Shown here one piece after another: positions 34,061 to 44,400 of a stretch of DNA of 64,000 nucleotides. Both the position numbers and the translations under genes were made by a program. The DNA is from Rhodobacteraceae bacterium Alg231-04 (GTDB taxonomy: Bacteria > Pseudomonadota > Alphaproteobacteria > Rhodobacterales > Rhodobacteraceae). The stretch's first letter is position 1. Each line of letters begins with the position of its first letter. The stretch covers positions 124,001-188,000 of the forward strand of contig FREY01000004.1 in NCBI GenBank assembly GCA_900143635.1. The letters run 5' to 3'. A model generated the notes under the pieces. The model saw only the letters and a list, made by a program, of their open reading frames with translations, did not search any database and was not told where the DNA came from.

Positions 34061-34091
34061 CAAGGGGGGATGACATGGCCATCCCCCCTTG
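34061..34091. terminator. Hairpin after purL
   Basis: CAAGGGGGGATG (34061-34072) pairs with CATCCCCCCTTG (34080-34091) around a seven-base loop. It lies between purL and the Cys-rich gene on the minus strand. No T-run follows, so it may only reduce read-through. Confidence 0.55.
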
Positions 34092-34133
34092 CGTTTTCCG
34101 TTCAACTGTCAGGCGCGGCGCGGTGCGGGCCTA

Positions 34134-36299
34134 TCAGGCAATTGCCGCGGCAAAGCTGCTGCGGAAGGTCGCGGCCAGATCGGCCAGCGGTGCTTCGGAG
34201 CCGCCCATTTTGACTGTGTCGCCGGTGAACTTGCCGACCGAGGTCAGCGTGACGCCAGCCTGACCCGCAGCAGCCATCAGACCTTCGGCCTGATCAAAGT
34301 TGCAGGCGACAAGATAACGGGCCTGATCTTCGCCAAACAGGGTCGGGGTGTCGCCGGCGTCGATCTGCACGCCTACGCCTGCGGCCTCGGCCATTTCAAA
34401 GGCGGCCATCGCCAGACCACCATCGGACAGGTCGGTACAGGCTTTGATCAGATCGCGGTTGGCGCGGATGAACTCACCGTTGCGCTTTTCGGCTTCCAGA
34501 TCCACGGCCGGCGCGTCACCGTCTTCGCGGTTGAAGACTTCGGCCAGCAGAGCCGACTGACCCAGATGGCCGATGGTCTCACCGATCAAGAGGGCGATGT
34601 GGCCTTCGCGGGCTTCGCCGAGGATCGGCTCTTCGTCTGCGGCGACAAGGCCAACAGCGCCGATGGTTGGGGTCGGTAGAATGCCGGTGCCATCGGTTTC
34701 ATTGTAAAGCGAGACGTTGCCGGAAACGATCGGCATGTCCAGCGCAGCGACGGCCTCACCGATGCCTTGGATGGCGCCCACAAACTGGCCCATGATCTCG
34801 GGCTTTTCGGGGTTGCCGAAGTTCAGGTTGTCGGTTGATGCCAGCGGCTTGGCGCCTACAGCTGTCAGGTTGCGGTAGGCTTCGGCAACGGCCTGTTTGC
34901 CACCTTCAACCGGGTTGGCCTTGACGTAGCGCGGGGTCACATCCGAAGTGAAGGCAAGCTTTTTGTCGGTGCCGTGCACGCGGATCAGGCCGGAGCCGAT
35001 GCCGGGGCCACGGGCGGTGTCGGCCATGACCATGCTGTCGTACTGCTCATACACCCACTGCTTGCCCGCATAGTTGGGCGAGGAGATCAGCGCGTTCAGG
35101 CCATCGATCGGGTCAATGGTCGGCACGTCTGCATCGGTCAGCGGCTCGGCGGCCGGTGTGGCAACCCAGGGACGGTCGTATTCCGGTGCGGTAGAGGCCA
35201 GTTTCGACAGGACCAGGTCTGCTTTGACTTCGCCGTTGTGCAGGATCAGGAAGCGGTCTTCGGCGATGGTCTCACCAACAATGGCGAAGTCCAGATCCCA
35301 TTTTTCGAATACGGCTTTGGCTTCTGCTTCCAGTTCCGGCTTCAGAACCATCAGCATGCGTTCCTGAGATTCCGACAGCATCATCTCGTAGGCTGTCATG
35401 TTCTCTTCGCGCTGCGGCACGTCTTCGAGGTTCAGCTTGACGCCAAGCCCGCCCTTGTCGCCCATTTCCACGGCCGAACAGGTCAGACCTGCAGCCCCCA
35501 TGTCCTGGATCGAGATCACGGCGCCGGTCTGCATCAGCTCCAGTGTCGCTTCCATCAGGCGTTTTTCGGTAAACGGATCACCAACCTGAACGGTGGGGCG
35601 CTTTTCTTCGATGGTGTCGTCGAACTCAGCCGAGGCCATGGTCGCGCCACCAACACCGTCACGGCCGGTCTTCGCGCCGAGGTAGACAACGGGCATGCCA
35701 ATGCCTGAGGCGGCAGAATAGAAAATGCCGTCGGTTTTTGCGAGGCCGGCTGCAAAGGCGTTCACAAGGCAGTTGCCGTTATAGGCGGGGTGGAAGCGCA
35801 CTTCACCGCCCGCGCAAGGAACACCGAAGCAGTTGCCGTAGCCACCGACGCCCTCAACAACACCGTTCACCAGCTGGCGGGTCTTGTGATGCGACGGCTC
35901 ACCAAAGGACAGCGAGTTCATCGAGGCAATGGGACGTGCGCCCATGGTGAACACATCGCGCAGGATGCCGCCCACGCCGGTAGCCGCGCCTTGATAGGGT
36001 TCGATGTAGGAGGGGTGGTTGTGGCTTTCCATTTTGAAAACAACCGCGTCGCCGTCGCCAATATCAACGATGCCTGCGTTTTCACCGGGGCCGCAGATCA
36101 CCTGCGGGCCATCGGTGGGCAGGGTGCGCAGCCATTTCTTGGAAGATTTGTAGGAGCAGTGTTCGTTCCACATGGCCGAGAAAATGCCCAGCTCGGTGAA
36201 AGTCGGCTCGCGGCCGATGATCTCGAGGATCAGATCGTATTCCTCGGCGTTCAAGCCGTGGCTGGCAATCAGGTCTGGCGTGATGGAAGGTTCCTGCAT
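34134..36299 (-). CDS. purL: Phosphoribosylformylglycinamidine synthase subunit II
   Basis: A 721-residue small-type PurL. With PurQ and PurS it converts FGAR to FGAM using glutamine nitrogen and ATP in purine synthesis. The N-terminal [13 protein letters not shown] motif (near 43-55) and [25 protein letters not shown] (near 88-112) are the ATP/FGAR-binding segments, and [21 protein letters not shown] follows. Length fits small PurL (about 720-760). PurS and PurQ are not in this window. The downstream run leads to bolA and grxD, a gene order seen in this group; a shared transcript is interrupted by a hairpin. Confidence 0.96.
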   Translation of the reverse strand: MQEPSITPDLIASHGLNAEEYDLILEIIGREPTFTELGIFSAMWNEHCSYKSSKKWLRTLPTDGPQVICGPGENAGIVDIGDGDAVVFKMESHNHPSYIEPYQGAATGVGGILRDVFTMGARPIASMNSLSFGEPSHHKTRQLVNGVVEGVGGYGNCFGVPCAGGEVRFHPAYNGNCLVNAFAAGLAKTDGIFYSAASGIGMPVVYLGAKTGRDGVGGATMASAEFDDTIEEKRPTVQVGDPFTEKRLMEATLELMQTGAVISIQDMGAAGLTCSAVEMGDKGGLGVKLNLEDVPQREENMTAYEMMLSESQERMLMVLKPELEAEAKAVFEKWDLDFAIVGETIAEDRFLILHNGEVKADLVLSKLASTAPEYDRPWVATPAAEPLTDADVPTIDPIDGLNALISSPNYAGKQWVYEQYDSMVMADTARGPGIGSGLIRVHGTDKKLAFTSDVTPRYVKANPVEGGKQAVAEAYRNLTAVGAKPLASTDNLNFGNPEKPEIMGQFVGAIQGIGEAVAALDMPIVSGNVSLYNETDGTGILPTPTIGAVGLVAADEEPILGEAREGHIALLIGETIGHLGQSALLAEVFNREDGDAPAVDLEAEKRNGEFIRANRDLIKACTDLSDGGLAMAAFEMAEAAGVGVQIDAGDTPTLFGEDQARYLVACNFDQAEGLMAAAGQAGVTLTSVGKFTGDTVKMGGSEAPLADLAATFRSSFAAAIA

Positions 36300-36398
36300 C
36301 GTCTACATATCCCCGGATGGCTGGATTTGCGGGCCTTTTAGGGCATGGGGGCGGTTTGGGAAAGGGCAAAGAGTCTGATAGGGGTATGCGGCCCGCGC

Positions 36399-36438
36399 GC
36401 CGCGCTATGCGCGGCACAAGAGTTTTGCAAAACTCTTG
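36399..36438. repeat. Adjacent palindromes, REP-like element upstream of purL
   Basis: GCCGCGC-TAT-GCGCGGC (36399-36415) is followed at once by a perfect 22-base palindrome, CAAGAGTTTTG joined to CAAAACTCTTG (36417-36438). The second is AT-rich and can form a long cruciform. Repeats of this type are, to my memory, common in Rhodobacteraceae intergenic DNA, but I cannot show other copies here. Confidence 0.7.
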
Positions 36439-36487
36439 CTCGGGCTTGTGTCAAAAGTCTTGGCTGGGTTCCGCCGCCTAAGTTGGA

Positions 36488-37597
36488 TCAGAAGCGCTGA
36501 CCGACGTAGATATAAAGCAGGTCCTCACCGTCGGTATTGCGGCTGACATCCACTGAAAAATCCACCGGAAACTTCTTGGAAACTCGGTAGCGGGCCCCCA
36601 TGCCGTAAGCGCCGTGGCTGCCGTTGTCTGACAGCCCGCTAAACTCACGTCCGGTCCAGCCGGTTCCGGCAAAGCCGACCGCCCCCCAGCGCTCTGACAG
36701 GCGGTGGCGCAGTTCGGCCTGAAAGGACAGTGCGCGCCGGTCCAGAAATTGCGTGCTGTTGTAGCCGCGGAAATTGTCTGTCGCCCCGAGAGAGCATTGG
36801 TCAAAGAACGGTGTGTCCTCTGCGGTGGCGCAGACCGTACCACGCAGGGCCAGCACCGTTGATGTGCCGAAGGGCTTGTAGCCGTCCAGGGTTGAGCTGC
36901 CCTTCCAGTAATCACGTTTCAAACCGTTCAGGACTTCACTGTGCAGCGCCTCGGCCTGCAGTCGCAGACCGGAGGTCGGGTAGTCGCTGTCATCGCGCAG
37001 GTCCCAGTCGACGCCAATCCCGGCAGAGGCAACCTGCAGACCAATGTCGAGGCTGATGCTGGGGGGCAACAGGCCTGTTACGGGGGTGACCGTGGTGTCG
37101 AGATAGCGAAAAATCGCCCCGAAGGACAGGTCTGGTGTTACCCCATACGAGGCCTGAAGCCGTGCAAGTATACCGTCCTGTCGGATAGGGATCTTGCCGG
37201 AACTGGTGTATAAATCATAGCGGACATCGGCCTGCGCCGCGAAGAGGTTGAACAGCCAGCGGTTCTCTCCGAAGGCGAGATTGGCCAGCGCCCCGAATGC
37301 CTCACTGCCATTGTCGGATCTTAAGGCCCCAAGACCGATGGTGGAGGTGCGCGCCGCCGGGTCAGTCTTGAACAGGTAGCCGAGCCCCACCGCCAGCCCC
37401 GACCCGATGGTGGGGTTCGAAAATGGAACCGGCGCGACCACAAAAGAGCCGCGCCGGAATCCGATACTGCGTTCACCGCCGGTGTCTTCGACCCGGCCAA
37501 ATTCGCTTTCTATCTGTGCCGGGCCGGTGGCATGGGCGGGCAGGGCGCTGAGACAGGCAAAAAAGCCCGCTGTCAGTGTGTTGCGCCAGCTGCCCAT
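36488..37597 (-). CDS. Outer membrane beta-barrel protein (BamA/Omp85 surface-antigen type)
   Basis: This 369-residue protein has a signal peptide (1-23, ending PAHA) and alternating strands typical of a beta-barrel, ending in LLYIYVGQRF with a C-terminal Phe, the outer-membrane assembly signal. Strand phrases such as ALSFQAELRHRLSERWGAVGFAG and GAYGMGARYRVS fit the surface-antigen (bacterial D15) barrel. No POTRA domains are present, so it is barrel only. Function unknown. The start at 37597 places the signal peptide; the frame extends to 37783 inside mscS. It begins 13 bases after the MscS stop, so it is co-transcribed with it, perhaps both concerned with envelope stress. Confidence 0.85.
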   Translation of the reverse strand: MGSWRNTLTAGFFACLSALPAHATGPAQIESEFGRVEDTGGERSIGFRRGSFVVAPVPFSNPTIGSGLAVGLGYLFKTDPAARTSTIGLGALRSDNGSEAFGALANLAFGENRWLFNLFAAQADVRYDLYTSSGKIPIRQDGILARLQASYGVTPDLSFGAIFRYLDTTVTPVTGLLPPSISLDIGLQVASAGIGVDWDLRDDSDYPTSGLRLQAEALHSEVLNGLKRDYWKGSSTLDGYKPFGTSTVLALRGTVCATAEDTPFFDQCSLGATDNFRGYNSTQFLDRRALSFQAELRHRLSERWGAVGFAGTGWTGREFSGLSDNGSHGAYGMGARYRVSKKFPVDFSVDVSRNTDGEDLLYIYVGQRF

Positions 37598-37610
37598 GCC
37601 CCGCACCCCG

Positions 37611-39908
37611 CTATTTGGGTTCAGCAGGCGGGGTCTGTTCCTCGATGACCTGCTGCTGCACCGCACCGCTGACGGCGGCTGATACGGCTGCCTTGTCGGT
37701 GTCGCTGAGGTTCTCGGCCTCGTCCAGACCGGGGATCGCCACCCGCACTTCGCGGCGTGCAAACTCAATGCCGTTCTCGGCAAAATGAGCTTTCACGCGG
37801 TTGAAGATCTCTTTGCGCAGGGTGAACTGCTTGCCCGGTTCAGCCATGAACTTGCCACGGATGATCATGCCAACATCATCAAAGTCAAACACGCCCTGGC
37901 TTTTGAAAGGCTGCAGGAAATCGCCACCAAGTTCCGGATGTTCCAGCATCTCGGCGCCGATCTTTTTAAAGATCTTCTTCACCTTGTTGGGATCGGTGTC
38001 GAAAGGCACGGTGAACTTCAGCTTCATTATTACCCAGTCACGGCTGTAATTGGTCAGTTTCTGGATTTCACCATAGGGAATGGTGTGCACCGGGCCGCGG
38101 TGGTGGCGCAGCTGCATGGAACGGATCGAGATCTTTTCGACCGTGCCGGCAGTGCCGCCCACATCAACATATTCACCGGTGCGGAAGGCGTCATCAATCA
38201 GGAAGAAGACGCCGCCAACAATGTCAGAGACCAGTTTCTGGGCACCAAAGCCGATGGCCAGACCAAGGATCCCGGCGCCAGCCAGCAGCGGGGTGATGTC
38301 GATGCCAAGCGCGCCGATGGCCAGCAAACCAAAGACAATCGCGATCCCGCTGAGCGCGGTCAGCCGCAGCAGCGGCAGAACGGTGGCCAGACGCGAGCCG
38401 CCCGCGCCGCCGCCTTCGCCGCCCGCCTCTTCCTCGGGGGCGTCGCCTTCGGTCTGTTCCTTGGCGAGCCGACGGTTGATCCAGAGGGACACACCCTCAT
38501 AGACCACATAGCCAACCGCAAGCGTCATCAGGAAGCTGATCACCCGCGCGCCAAAACCTTCACCGCCCGATGCCATCGCCAGGAAATCCGTGTCCCAGGC
38601 ATTGGAGATGATCACCAGCACAAAGCCGGCAACCGCAACCCGGCCGATGCGGATATAGCTGCGTTTGGTGGATTTATAGGCTTCCTCGGCCATTTTGCCG
38701 CCACCGGACATCGGTGGTACCAGATGGCGCACAAGGCCGCGGATGGCTGTATCCAGCGCAGGGGCCATGAGCAGCCAGAACAGGGTTGTGTAATGGGCGC
38801 CCTGCATCAAAGGGACAACTTTTCCAAAACCCAGAAGGGTGCCGACGATCACCCACATCAATGCGGCGATTCCCATGGCAAAGTACGGGTAGTATTGTGC
38901 CGCTTTTTCATCTGAGGGCGTATTGTCAGGGTCGGTGCCGCGCATCATGTCGCTCAGCCCTTCGCGGGCGGTCCAGGCGATCAACATGATGTAGACATAG
39001 ACCGCACTGTCGAGCCAGTAGCCGATCCGGGTTTCGCCCGGCATCACCCCATTGCCGTTATTGAAGGACACTACAAACATGGTGAAGCCGGCCAGCAGGA
39101 CCAGGCCGATGGTGTTGCGGTGCAGATATTTCGCCCAATGATCCGACGTGTTCACCAAACGGAGGTCAGCCCGATGGGGGGCCAGAATGAAGCGCGACAC
39201 GGCGCCGCCAACGCGTGGCATCCAGATCAGGAAGGTCAAAACCGGCGCGGCAAACTGGATCTGTTCGGGTGACAGGATGGCGCGGCCAAGGGTGCGCACC
39301 ACGATGAAAAAGACAATCAATCCAGCAATTTCACCGCAGAAACGACGAAACAGGAACCGGATGGAGCTGGCAAGATCGGTACCTGACTCCCCGACTTCCA
39401 TGTCATGCCATTTATGGGTTGCCTTCTTGAACACCATTTCGGCCACTATGCCAGCGAGCAGAACAAGCGCGATCAGGCCAAACAGAACCATGACCCCGCC
39501 AAGCCCACCAAAGCTCTGCGCGAAGTTGGAGATCGCGTCTCCCTCGCGGCTAAAGAGAACCGGAAGTTTGCTGGCTGCATCCGCAAACTGTCCTGAAAAG
39601 GCCTCCCAGAGACGGCCGGCGCGGTCGATGGCACTGACTGGTTCAGCGGTGGCAGCCGCGGCCTCGGCCACAGCGTCCAGCCGTTGCAGCAGCAAGGCGC
39701 GTACCTGATCATCCGACAAGCGGGCGATCATCGCGTTCACCGCTTCTGATGTCAGCGGATCTGGCAGGGCCAGCGGGTCCGCCGTGGTTGTGCTGGTTTG
39801 GCTAACGGCCGCCATTTGGGCCTGAGAGAGTGATGGCAGGGTGGCTGCAAGCAGCAGGGTCAGACAGGGGATGCGTAACACTGCAAACAGGCGAAGAAGT
39901 AACGTCAT
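37611..39908 (-). CDS. Large MscS family mechanosensitive channel
   Basis: A 765-residue channel of the large MscS type (YbiO or MscK size), with a signal peptide (1-30), a helical periplasmic region, many transmembrane helices and a C-terminal MscS core (about 530-720). GAGILGLAIGFGAQKLVSDIVGG (near 562-584) is the pore helix TM3, with the Gly/Ala pattern, followed by GVFFLIDDAFRTGEYVDVGG. A Glu/Gly-rich loop (about 505-525, EGDAPEEEAGGEGGGAGG) precedes the core. It protects against osmotic downshock. The start at 39908 gives the signal peptide; the frame extends to 39983. Confidence 0.94.
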   Translation of the reverse strand: MTLLLRLFAVLRIPCLTLLLAATLPSLSQAQMAAVSQTSTTTADPLALPDPLTSEAVNAMIARLSDDQVRALLLQRLDAVAEAAAATAEPVSAIDRAGRLWEAFSGQFADAASKLPVLFSREGDAISNFAQSFGGLGGVMVLFGLIALVLLAGIVAEMVFKKATHKWHDMEVGESGTDLASSIRFLFRRFCGEIAGLIVFFIVVRTLGRAILSPEQIQFAAPVLTFLIWMPRVGGAVSRFILAPHRADLRLVNTSDHWAKYLHRNTIGLVLLAGFTMFVVSFNNGNGVMPGETRIGYWLDSAVYVYIMLIAWTAREGLSDMMRGTDPDNTPSDEKAAQYYPYFAMGIAALMWVIVGTLLGFGKVVPLMQGAHYTTLFWLLMAPALDTAIRGLVRHLVPPMSGGGKMAEEAYKSTKRSYIRIGRVAVAGFVLVIISNAWDTDFLAMASGGEGFGARVISFLMTLAVGYVVYEGVSLWINRRLAKEQTEGDAPEEEAGGEGGGAGGSRLATVLPLLRLTALSGIAIVFGLLAIGALGIDITPLLAGAGILGLAIGFGAQKLVSDIVGGVFFLIDDAFRTGEYVDVGGTAGTVEKISIRSMQLRHHRGPVHTIPYGEIQKLTNYSRDWVIMKLKFTVPFDTDPNKVKKIFKKIGAEMLEHPELGGDFLQPFKSQGVFDFDDVGMIIRGKFMAEPGKQFTLRKEIFNRVKAHFAENGIEFARREVRVAIPGLDEAENLSDTDKAAVSAAVSGAVQQQVIEEQTPPAEPK

Positions 39909-40259
39909 AAATATGGCCCTCGTGGAACAGAATGCCGCGCACCAGATTAACTCTGGGAAATATCTCACGGAGATTCTTTGCAAAGTTCAAGATTGCCAAC
40001 AGCCTATACAACCCTGCGTTTTCTGCAACGGTGGTACGGGGTTTCCAGACAGAGAAGAGGCCGGTTGTCTTTTGGCCGCGTTCGGTCAGCGCCCAGTATT
40101 AATGCAGACCGGAAAATAACTGCTGAAAAATTGGTTCTGTGCGCGCCCGTCTTCTTTTTGTGCGGGGCGGTCTCTTGATCGACGGGCTGGTCTTTTGTTT
40201 GAAAGGGGCAATCGCCCAAAGCCGCAAGGCAAATGAAGGGCCAAAAAAAAGGCCGAGCA
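39909..40259. other. Intergenic region between mscS and a small LysR-linked ORF
   Basis: This 351-base stretch holds the mscS 5' region and the terminator at 40243-40271. A 71-codon minus-strand frame (40004-40219) is low in quality and has no ribosome binding site, so I leave it out. Base composition is lower in GC (40100-40180), so it may also hold a promoter. Nothing else was recognised. Confidence 0.55.
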
Positions 40260-40271
40260 CTAAGCTCGGCC
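40243..40271 (-). terminator. Terminator containing the small-ORF stop codon
   Basis: GGCCGAGC (40251-40258) pairs with GCTCGGCC (40264-40271). On the minus strand it is followed by eight T (40243-40250). The five-base loop holds the TAG stop of the 45-residue ORF, so termination and translation end together. Confidence 0.9.
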
Positions 40272-40397
40272 GAAGTCCAACAGGGAGGTGAAGGTAGGCA
40301 TCTGCCTGCCTTCGAGAAGTGATTTAGGCACCACGCCTGAGTCCTTCAAGATGTTTAATGCCGATTGAATGGCATTCCTGTTATGCACTGTGTGCAT
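40260..40397 (-). CDS. Small hypothetical ORF behind the LsrB/VtlR-type regulator, 45 residues
   Basis: The ORF runs from ATG at 40397 to TAG at 40260-40262. It starts MHTVHNRNAIQSALNILKDS and ends LEGRQMPTFTSLLDFGRA. It follows the LysR gene by 12 bases on the same strand and ends inside the terminator loop. The sequence is a plausible soluble helical peptide with a GVVPKSLLEG turn. I do not recognise a family, and there is no strong ribosome binding site. LsrB/VtlR regulators in other alphaproteobacteria control small proteins and sRNAs, so a small gene here is suggestive, not proven. Confidence 0.4.
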   Translation of the reverse strand: MHTVHNRNAIQSALNILKDSGVVPKSLLEGRQMPTFTSLLDFGRA

Positions 40398-40409
40398 AGC
40401 TCGCTATTG

Positions 40410-41315
40410 CTACAATTTACCCAGTGCTCTCAGGTGCTTGCGGTGCGCCATGATCTCTTCCTGAACAAAATCACGGAAGGCCTGAATGCGGCGCGAATGG
40501 CGCAGCTCTTCGGGGTAGGCAAGGTAGACCGGCACATCGCCCGGATCATGGTCGGGAAAGACCTGCACAAGTTCGGGGAAGTCCTCGGTCACGTAATCCG
40601 GCAACACACCGATGCCCATGTCATGCAACACGCCCTGCAGCACACCGAAGTAGTTGTTCACTGTCAGCAGCGACTGCGGATTATAGGTCATCAGCTCGCG
40701 TACCAGCACGGCGGCGGACCCCACTTGTGCCGAGGTGGTGTTCTGGCAAATCAGCCGGTGGCCGGAAATGTCTGTCAGTTTGTCAGGGGTGCCAAACCGG
40801 TCTAGATATTTGGGCGATGCATACATCAGCATCTTCACGTTCATCAGCCGCTTGCGGATCAGATCGGCCTGGCTGGGCTCCTTCATGCGAATGGCCACAT
40901 CTGCCTCGCGCATTGGCAGGTCGAGAACCCGCTCTTCCAGCATCAGATCCACTTTCAGATCCGGGTATTGGTCGTATAGCTTATTCAGGCGCGGCGCCAG
41001 CCACAGGGTGCCAAAGCCAAAGGTGGTGGTCACCCGCAGCTCACCAAACACCTCTTCTTCGCTGTCGCGAATGCGGGCGGATGCCGCGTCCAGCCGTTTG
41101 CTCATCGCGGTGCTGGCATCAAACAGCAGCTCACCCTGTTCGGTCAGGATCAACCCCCGTGCGTGGCGGTGGAACAGCGTGGTGTTCAGGCTCTCCTCCA
41201 GCGCGCGAATCTGCCGGCTGACGGCGGATTGCGACAGGTTCAGCTTGTCGCCCGCATGGGTCAGGCTGCCCGCGTCCGCGACTGCGTGGAATATTCTAAG
41301 CTTGTCCCAATCCAT
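40410..41315 (-). CDS. LysR regulator of the LsrB/VtlR type
   Basis: This 301-residue regulator has an N-terminal winged helix-turn-helix (MDWDKLRIFHAVADAG, then LTHAGDKLNLSQSAVSRQI near 19-37) and the sequence HARGLILTEQGELL near 57-70, which is the hallmark of the alphaproteobacterial LsrB/VtlR subgroup. The C-terminal domain (about 90-290) binds an unknown effector. In Brucella, Agrobacterium and Sinorhizobium this group controls small proteins, sRNAs, oxidative stress and surface traits. I start at 41315 (MDWDKL); an ATG at 41321 adds two residues. It is divergent from the ior gene across a region with a LysR-type dyad. Confidence 0.92.
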   Translation of the reverse strand: MDWDKLRIFHAVADAGSLTHAGDKLNLSQSAVSRQIRALEESLNTTLFHRHARGLILTEQGELLFDASTAMSKRLDAASARIRDSEEEVFGELRVTTTFGFGTLWLAPRLNKLYDQYPDLKVDLMLEERVLDLPMREADVAIRMKEPSQADLIRKRLMNVKMLMYASPKYLDRFGTPDKLTDISGHRLICQNTTSAQVGSAAVLVRELMTYNPQSLLTVNNYFGVLQGVLHDMGIGVLPDYVTEDFPELVQVFPDHDPGDVPVYLAYPEELRHSRRIQAFRDFVQEEIMAHRKHLRALGKL

Positions 41316-41417
41316 GACCATCTCTTCTGTTCTGTTCCCGCTAACCTATATGAAATGTATCAAGGAATTCAATTTCAACTGACATTTAGAAACGGAACCG
41401 TGAAAAATCGCCTATAC

Positions 41418-41436
41418 AGGTCAGCATTTGTGACCT
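41418..41436. promoter_or_regulatory. LysR-type dyad upstream of the ior gene
   Basis: AGGTCA (41418-41423), seven bases, TGACCT (41431-41436) form a perfect six-pair dyad that fits T-N11-A (41421 and 41433). It lies 47 bases before the ior start and 102 bases from the divergent LysR start, in the normal place for a LysR operator. Confidence 0.55.
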
Positions 41437-41483
41437 AATCTACAAGGGAGAGAGGCAAGCTAGTCGAGGTTGGGGAGACCAGG

Positions 41484-44400
41484 ATGAGCACGCAAGATAT
41501 TTCGCTGAATGACAAGTATGACCTGACGAAGAACCAGGTCCTTTTGAACGGTACGCAGGCACTTGTGCGGCTTATGCTTATGCAAAAGGCACGCGACGAA
41601 GCGGCGGGGCTGAACACGGCTGGTCTGGTGACCGGCTATCGTGGCTCGCCGCTGGGTGCGGTGGACCTGCAGATGAGCCGCGCTGAAAAGCAGCTGGCGG
41701 CGGCAGACGTTAAATTCCAATACGGGCTGAACGAGGATCTGGCCGTGACCGCGCTCTGGGGCGCGCAGCAGGCAGAGGTCCGCGACGAGGGCAAATACGA
41801 CGGTGTCTTTGGCCTGTGGTACGGCAAGGGTCCGGGGGTTGATCGCTCGGGCGATGCGATCCGTCACGCTAATATGGCCGGCACCTCCACACATGGCGGC
41901 GTGCTGCTGGCGATGGGCGATGACCATACCGGCGAAAGCTCCACCGTGCTGCACCAGTCGGAATGGTCGCTGCTGGATTGCTACCTGCCGATTGTCAGCC
42001 CGGCCGGCGTGCAGGAAATTCTCGATTATGGCGTCTACGGCTACGCGCTGAGCCGCTTTTCAGGCCTTTGGGTTGGTCTGAAAACCATGAAGGACACGAT
42101 CGAGGTCACCTCGGTGGTGGATGCCAGTGCGGACCGGATGCAGATCGTCACGCCAGAGTTCGACATGCCGGACGATGGGCTGAACATCCGGCTGGACGAT
42201 GACCGCTTCCGTCAGGAAGACCGGATCATCAACTACAAGCGCTTCGCGGCTGAGGCCTTTAGCCACGCCAACAAAATGGACAAGCGCATGTGGGGCAAAC
42301 CCGGTGCCAAGATCGGTTTTGTCGCGGCGGGCAAGAACTGGCTGGATCTGGTTCACGCGCTGAAACTGCTGAATATCGACGAGGCCATGGCCGAACGGCT
42401 GGGGATAACCACCTATAAGGTGGGGCAGGTCTGGCCGATGGACATGAAGGGCTTCCACGACTGGGCCGAGGGGCTGGACCTGATCGTGGTGGTCGAGGAA
42501 AAGCGCAAGCTGATCGAGATCCAGATCAAGGAAGCCATCTTTGACGACCGCAAGGGTCGCCGGGTCTATGGCTGGTACAAGGGCGGGGCGGGGACGTTGC
42601 ACCGCGAAGAGCTGTTCCCGACCCGCTTTGCGCTGGACCCGATCATGATCGCCGAACGTCTTGGCGAGATCCTGATCGAAGAGGGTCGCGACACCGAGGC
42701 GATTAGGGCAGGCATGAGTTCTCTGGATGAGGCAAAGCGCGCCGATAATGCCGAGGAACTGGCCACCCGACTGCCGTATTTCTGTTCGGGCTGTCCGCAC
42801 AACTCCTCGACCAAACTGCCGGAAGGCTCGCGCGCCTATGCGGGCATTGGCTGTCACTTTATGGTGCAGTGGATGGACCGCGAGACGGTCGGTTTTACCC
42901 ATATGGGCGGGGAGGGCGCCAACTGGATCGGTGAGGCGCCGTTTTCCAAGCGCAAACACGTGTTCCAGAACCTCGGGGATGGCACCTATAACCACTCAGG
43001 CGTGCAGGCGATCCGCGCCGCATTGGCCGAAGGGACCAATATAACCTTCAAGATCCTCTACAATGACGCGGTCGCCATGACCGGCGGCCAACAGGCCGAA
43101 GGCGGGCTGACCGCCCATCGCATTGCACACGAGCTGAAAGCCATGGGCGTGCAAACAATGGCGGTGGTCTATGATGAGAAAGAGGATGTGAACGCGTCCG
43201 ACTTCCCCACCGGCACCCCGATGCATGAGCGGGCAGAGCTGATGAACGTGCAGCGCCAGTTCGAGGAGGTCGAAGGCGTCTCGGCCATCATCTATATCCA
43301 GACCTGCGCCGCTGAAAAACGCCGCCGCCGTAAACGCGGCCTGTTCCCTGACCCGGACCAGCGTGTGTTCATCAACACGGACGTCTGCGAGGGCTGCGGC
43401 GATTGCGGCGTGCAATCCAACTGTGTGTCCATCGTCCCGAAGGAGACCGAACTGGGCCGTAAGCGGGCAATCGATCAGTCCTCCTGTAACAAGGACTTCT
43501 CCTGCCTCAACGGGTTCTGCCCCTCCTTCGTGACGTTGGAAGGCGCGACCGTAAAGAAAGAGGCCACAGCCAGTATTGATCTGCCGCATCTTCCGATGCC
43601 GGACCTGCCCGCAATCGATGGCACCTATAATGTGGTGATCACCGGGGTTGGTGGCACCGGTGTTGTGACCATCGGCGCGGTAATGGCGCAGGCCGCACAG
43701 ATTGACGGCAAAGGCGCTGGCATGATGGAGATGGCCGGCCTAGCCCAAAAGGGCGGCGCGGTCAGTATCCACTGCCGTCTGGCCAATGAGCCTGAGGATA
43801 TTTCTGCCATCCGCGTGGCTACTGGCGAATGCGATGCGCTGATAGGTGGCGATCTGGTGGTAAGCGCGGGGTCGAAAACCCTTGGCCTCACCTCGACCGG
43901 GCGCACAGGCGCGGTAGTGAACAGTCACGAGATCATCACCGGGCAGTTTACGCAGGATACCGAGTTCCGCATTCCCACTGGTCGACTGTCATTAGCGCTG
44001 GAAGCACGGCTGCGGGATCGGCTGGATCTGTTCGATGCCTCCGAGCTGGCCCGCGCGGCGATGGGAGACTCCATCTTCTCCAACATGATGGTCTTTGGCG
44101 CGGCTTGGCAGAAAGGGCTGGTGCCGATCTCGCATCAGGCCATCGAACAGGCGATTGAATTGAACGGTGCCGCTGTAGAGCGCAACAAACGCGCCTTTGA
44201 CATCGGGCGCTGGGCGGTGCTGCACCCCGAGGAGGCTGCCAAGCTGATCGCGCCTGCCGTGGTCGAGAAGCCCAAGACGCTGGAAGAGAAGATTGCCTTC
44301 CGCGCCGATCATCTGACCGCCTACCAAGGCCCGCGGCTTGCCAAACGTTATGCCAAGCTGCTGGAGGGCATCAGCGATGAAAGCCTGAAGGAGGCCGTCG

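Noticed and set aside
40004-40219. 71-codon minus-strand frame upstream of mscS
   Set aside because: No ribosome binding site, poor composition and no family; treated as non-coding.
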